From the NCBI GenBank assembly GCA_903914955.1, contig CAIWRB010000288.1, forward strand, positions 1 to 59,341: a stretch of DNA of 59,341 bases, written 5' to 3'. Positions 58,986-59,341 of this stretch are shown piece after piece. The notes under the pieces were generated by a model. The model was given only the letters and a program-made list of their open reading frames with translations. It made no database searches and was not told the DNA's origin. The stretch comes from an uncultured Chloroflexota bacterium (GTDB taxonomy: Bacteria; Chloroflexota; Anaerolineae; Anaerolineales; Villigracilaceae). Numbering within the stretch: position 1 is the stretch's first letter; each line of letters begins with the position of its first letter. Position numbers and translations under genes: made by a program.

Positions 58986-59341
58986 TTTTTCAAGTCGCGT
59001 TTCCCTTTGACTCAATTGATTCTGATCCTCGTTTTTGGATTATGTGCATGCGCTTCTTTCGGTACCTCAAGCACTCCCCAACCACCTATCCCTACGGGTA
59101 CTCCCGAGCCTCCTACAGCCACGCCTGTGCCTTCAATAGCGACGATCAACGGAGAATACATCAGCCTTGCAGAATTCCAGGCTGAGCTCGCCCGTTATCA
59201 ATCTGCGCAGACCACACCTGGGAATACAGTAACGGATGAAGAAGCGAACAAAATTGTGCTGGAGGATATGATCACGCAGTTTTTGCTGGCACAATCTGCA
59301 AGGGAAGCAAATTTCAATTTGACAGAAGCAGATTTACGATC
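58983..59341 (+). CDS. SurA-like lipoprotein, 3' end outside window
   Basis: The first 119 residues start with a lipoprotein signal (LILVFGLCAC), a Pro/Thr-rich linker and then the SurA N-terminal pattern: ATINGEYISLAEFQAELARYQ and NKIVLEDMITQFLLAQSAREANF. This is the helical chaperone part found before the parvulin-type PPIase domain, which would lie outside the window. The start is an ATG seven bases after a -10 box. Its role would be folding of exported proteins; the PPIase domain cannot be confirmed. Confidence 0.78.
   Translation, partial: MFFKSRFPLTQLILILVFGLCACASFGTSSTPQPPIPTGTPEPPTATPVPSIATINGEYISLAEFQAELARYQSAQTTPGNTVTDEEANKIVLEDMITQFLLAQSAREANFNLTEADLR

Noticed and set aside
1-59341. 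tRNA, rRNA or CRISPR arrays
   Set aside because: No cloverleaf-like gaps, no rRNA stretches and no regularly spaced direct repeats were seen in the intergenic regions; the repeated hairpins found are terminators or riboswitches.

Overview
The window looks like a chromosomal segment of an anaerobic or facultative filamentous-type bacterium of the Chloroflexota, probably class Anaerolineae. This is an inference from gene content and style, not from a marker search. The signs are many lipoproteins with Thr/Pro-rich linkers, class B penicillin-binding and GroE genes without any outer-membrane or LPS genes, an FMN-riboswitch-controlled RibXY-type riboflavin transporter, and start codons placed 6-7 bases after a TATAAT-like box (leaderless transcripts). 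Base composition is close to half GC, apart from one AT-richer gene near 33-34.7 kb. No rRNA, tRNA, CRISPR array, prophage or intact insertion sequence was seen.

Left part (1-16.2 kb): a truncated comEC with a degenerate C-terminal domain; a DUF2867 short-chain dehydrogenase and a variant PlsY on the plus strand; then a minus-strand signalling cluster (membrane protein, VWA-TM-FHA receptor-like protein, PP2C phosphatase), guaA and xpt. A plus-strand housekeeping run follows: maf, an NTF2-domain penicillin-binding lipoprotein, rsgA, holB, a DUF2277 gene and a STAS protein.

Middle (16.2-32 kb): three RNA-controlled minus-strand units. These are an FMN riboswitch with two successive terminators in front of a riboflavin-type ABC transporter; a T-box (GUC specifier) in front of valS, whose leader also carries two intergenic repeat units; and a compact cobalamin riboswitch in front of a BtuFCD-like B12 transporter that contains a streptothricin-acetyltransferase-like gene. 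TauE-like and SGNH-hydrolase genes, two further SDR genes, and a trimethylamine/histamine-dehydrogenase-like flavoprotein lie among them.

Right-middle (32-45.6 kb): a YwbE gene duplicated on both sides of an AT-rich GT-C glycosyltransferase gene, one copy frameshifted; a MoCo-sulfurase-like PLP enzyme, an FAH-family hydrolase, a short tnpB-less IS200/IS605-like element; a tight operon nth-ybaK-(ClbS-like)-folK-(AIM24-like); an MBL/asparaginase pair; a cytosolic GAF-GAF-PAS histidine kinase and a HAD phosphatase.

Right part (45.6-59.3 kb): a nucleoside-type ABC importer (ATPase, two permeases, two BMP lipoproteins), an MFS transporter and trmD, all minus strand; then two coupled membrane-anchored TPR proteins, a CIRCE-controlled groES-groEL operon, and the start of a SurA-like lipoprotein running off the end. 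I found no clearly new defence or mobile system. The most interesting signals are the double-terminator FMN leader, the altered substrate pocket of the amine-dehydrogenase homologue, the duplicated and broken ywbE around the GT-C gene, the GNAT gene inside the B12 operon, and the kinase-less FHA/PP2C cluster.
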